Assembly (NCBI GenBank): GCA_027036755.1
Contig: JALWDV010000691.1
Coordinates: 1-7,602, forward strand
DNA length: 7,602 bases
Reading direction: 5' to 3'
Source of the DNA: Anaerolineae bacterium
GTDB taxonomy: Bacteria; Chloroflexota; Anaerolineae; J102
Below the pieces are notes generated by a model. That model saw nothing but the letters and a program-made list of their open reading frames with translations, had not been told where the DNA came from and did no database searches. Within the stretch, counting starts at the first letter, position 1. Every line of letters starts with the position of its first letter. The position numbers and the translations under genes were made by a program. Shown piece by piece: positions 7,101-7,602 of this stretch.

Positions 7101-7451
7101 CCACAACATGGCCACTACGCCCGTCCCCAACAGCACCACTGGGAACCGGGCCGAGAAATCGCTGGGCCCGAAAATGAAATAGCTCAGCGCGGTCAGATGA
7201 AACAGCAGCGGCCCGTGCATCAACGGATCATGCCGAAACCCCACGCCATTGTACAGATTGTAGCTGTAAGTGGTGTGCAGACTCTCATCATGGCTGATGG
7301 TGCGAGCGCCTGCATCATAAACGCGCAGCACAAAAGCGATGATGATCAGCGTAATCCATGCGATCTTCTCCCAGTTCAATCGCAGATAAAGGATGGCCGG
7401 GCTATCGAGGATGGAAGGGGCTGAGGTGGCGTCGTTTGTTCGAGTGGTCAT
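4137..7451 (-). CDS. TIGR03663 / Agl23-like membrane protein with C-terminal NHL beta-propeller
   Basis: This 1104-residue protein has two parts. Residues about 31-611 are polytopic membrane segments resembling GT39/PMT-type GT-C glycosyltransferases. The invariant N-terminal family residues are visible: the DE pair in SHDESLHTTYSY (Asp55-Glu56), HGP (79-81) and arginines in SARFP and SRYIRHDMY (Arg102, Arg146, Arg149). In GT-C enzymes an early Asp/Glu after the first helix is usually catalytic. Residues 612-820 form a soluble region. Residues 836-1100 hold six NHL repeats starting near 836, 882, 935, 982, 1029 and 1076, with typical cores such as GNIYVADTWNQRIQKF, enough for a six-bladed propeller, probably outside the membrane. 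TIGR03663 proteins are commonly found beside DUF2298 proteins, as here (385-2970); archaeal relatives are linked to flippase-associated Agl23. Substrate is unknown. The ATG at 7451 is supported by an in-frame TGA 14 codons upstream. The TAG stop (4137-4139) lies 7 bp from a palindromic repeat. Confidence 0.9.
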   Translation of the reverse strand: MTTRTNDATSAPSILDSPAILYLRLNWEKIAWITLIIIAFVLRVYDAGARTISHDESLHTTYSYNLYNGVGFRHDPLMHGPLLFHLTALSYFIFGPSDFSARFPVVLLGTGVVAMLWWSRPWLGKLGAFLAAAMLAFSPTMLFHSRYIRHDMYAIFFALAVIILIYQFIQKGNKRLLVAMAAMLGLLYTTKEVAFIYVIILISFLTLALLWRLLVENWEETGYKWPFLGLLAAGGLFLMYPMYESIHAPVGQVVKSHSMGFAVWPLAIIGVILLAAAFWTLFKGFGRERLQNWRELDVTVWVITLSGPLFAAFFIKMFGGNPSSINFNNLLAHDTIIAGVVFVVMWVGFTTLGALWANARGELYAYLGGLGLYYGLMLLFFTTFFTNGGGVATGLVGGLGYWLSQQEVARGGQPWFYYFMLVPLYEFLPMLLSGLATIGVLVRVVRRQRIDSAPTDDVSGPQAVRDLWTLYLVWWIALTWGAYTWAGEKMPWLTTHFAVPMALLGGWWIAWKLKTVDWRAVWEKGGLWILLGAPIWLIVLFEILKQKPFQGKSLDALSQTMAVLVGLIVLVIFAWVLYRKIRELGGDMSARLILLSLLGLLTLFSLRTAFILNYVNYDYPIEPIVYAHGAPDIKIVVNDLKEISRRTVGENALTFVYDDQTTWPFEWYFRDFPNKKFVGANITREALKDVPVILVGIENEGKAKPFLGNNYYRTEYRQIWWPKETYKQLVDGVAQPDGTVLKGLPLLWSWIKNPESRKVFWDIVLYRKYQQPIAEWSPADHFVMFVRKDIASQVWDLTALPALTEAEAAGDDFADKYVDAQAVQIIGGPGQLAQPRNMAVAPDGRIYVADTSNHRIVVFDANGTMLTSWGDFGAEPGQFNEPWDVAIGPDGNVYVADTWNHRIQKFSPDGDFITSWGAFVSTDGQLGQMGVFWGPRAIAFTQDGNLLVTDTGNKRVQVFTPDGQPVTQFGGAGVDDGYFDEPVGIAVDSDGNIYVADTWNQRIQKFSSDYQFVKVWPVPGWEGQDILMKPYLAVDQNNLVYAADPTGWRVLVWDSEGKARAAFGEFGAGPGEFGYLNGVAVSPDNFVWVADADNNRVMKFEPIR

Positions 7452-7529
7452 GGCTGTTGTCTTCGGTGGAAGCGTTGGGAATGAGGCGTTTCAGAGAAAC
7501 ATTGACAAAATAATCCGGTTATAGGCCCG

Positions 7530-7544
7530 GGGCGCTTCGCGCCC
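7530..7544. other. Small GC hairpin upstream of the 4137-7451 gene
   Basis: gggcgc (7530-7535) and gcgccc (7539-7544) form a 6-bp stem with a ttc loop, about 10 bp from inverted copy 5. It resembles the inner hairpins of the elements and may be a relic of a neighbouring repeat. The remaining sequence 7452-7529 is the 5' leader of the gene. I see no convincing promoter or ribosome binding site there. Confidence 0.45.
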
Positions 7545-7553
7545 GCCGCCAGC

Positions 7554-7602
7554 GCCGGGGGATGAAGTCCCCCGGCTAGAAACAGCGCCCCTGCGGGGCT
7601 AG
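7554..7602 (-). repeat. BIME-like element, copy 5, inverted and cut by the window edge
   Basis: This stretch matches the H4-H3 half of the elements at 3016-4129 in reverse orientation. The stem gccggggga/tcccccggc (7554-7562 and 7568-7576) is the H4 equivalent, followed by the shared linker containing aacagcgcc (7581-7589) and the H3 hairpin (7587-7599), whose loop in element orientation is gca. The H4 loop here is tgaag, the loop of H1, instead of atta/acta. The rest of the element lies beyond the window. Confidence 0.85.

Noticed and set aside
4548..7424. 958-codon open frame on the plus strand, antisense to the Agl23-like gene
   Set aside because: It is rich in Q, H, R and P with no domain or membrane pattern, and it mirrors a gene with clear family motifs. 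Long antisense open frames are expected in GC-rich genes.
7502..7530. Promoter-like TTGACA at 7502-7507 on the plus strand
   Set aside because: There is no -10 box at proper spacing, and it points away from the 4137-7451 gene. The minus strand here also lacks a convincing -35/-10 pair.

Overview
This window looks like part of a Chloroflexota genome (Anaerolineae/Caldilineae-like). The reasons are GC-rich coding DNA, a side-by-side pair of DUF2298 (Chlor_Arch_YYY, TIGR03662-type) and TIGR03663/Agl23-type membrane proteins, and abundant palindromic intergenic repeats. As I know it, the pairing of these two families is largely confined to Chloroflexota and some archaea. The placement is inferred from family knowledge, not from a search.

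Three real genes are visible, all on the minus strand. In the direction of transcription they are: (i) 7451-4137, a 1104-residue protein with a polytopic GT-C/GT39-like membrane domain carrying the family's DE and HGP motifs, followed by a soluble linker and six C-terminal NHL repeats; (ii) 3822-3331, a small HUH/Y1 transposase of the IS200/IS605 or RAYT type; (iii) 2970-385, an 861-residue polytopic DUF2298 protein with the YYYxG motif. The two membrane proteins probably work in the same envelope pathway, plausibly sugar transfer from lipid-linked donors at the membrane. Neither function is proven by the sequence.

The most striking feature lies between the two membrane-protein genes. A HUH transposase gene is bracketed by two near-identical blocks of about 263 bp (3016-3277 and 3867-4129). 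Each block holds two copies of a 97-bp, four-hairpin palindromic element separated by an identical 69-bp spacer. Each hairpin carries a GTAG or CTAG tetranucleotide at its 5' foot, which recalls the GTAG-plus-hairpin REP sequences used by RAYT proteins. A partial, inverted fifth copy lies upstream of the first gene and runs off the window (7554-7602). I interpret 3016-4129 as a REPtron-like RAYT locus inserted between a conserved gene pair.

A different repeat family has entered the DUF2298 gene itself. A 29-bp repeat occurs twice (1221-1249 and 1920-1948), in the same orientation and frame, and adds a hydrophilic LTQRRKGAK peptide to two loops of the membrane protein. The gene-free left end (1-384) holds a heptamer/hairpin repeat (153-210), a common-type inverted repeat (254-336) and a possible minus-strand terminator (5-40). 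I see no tRNA, rRNA, CRISPR array or riboswitch.
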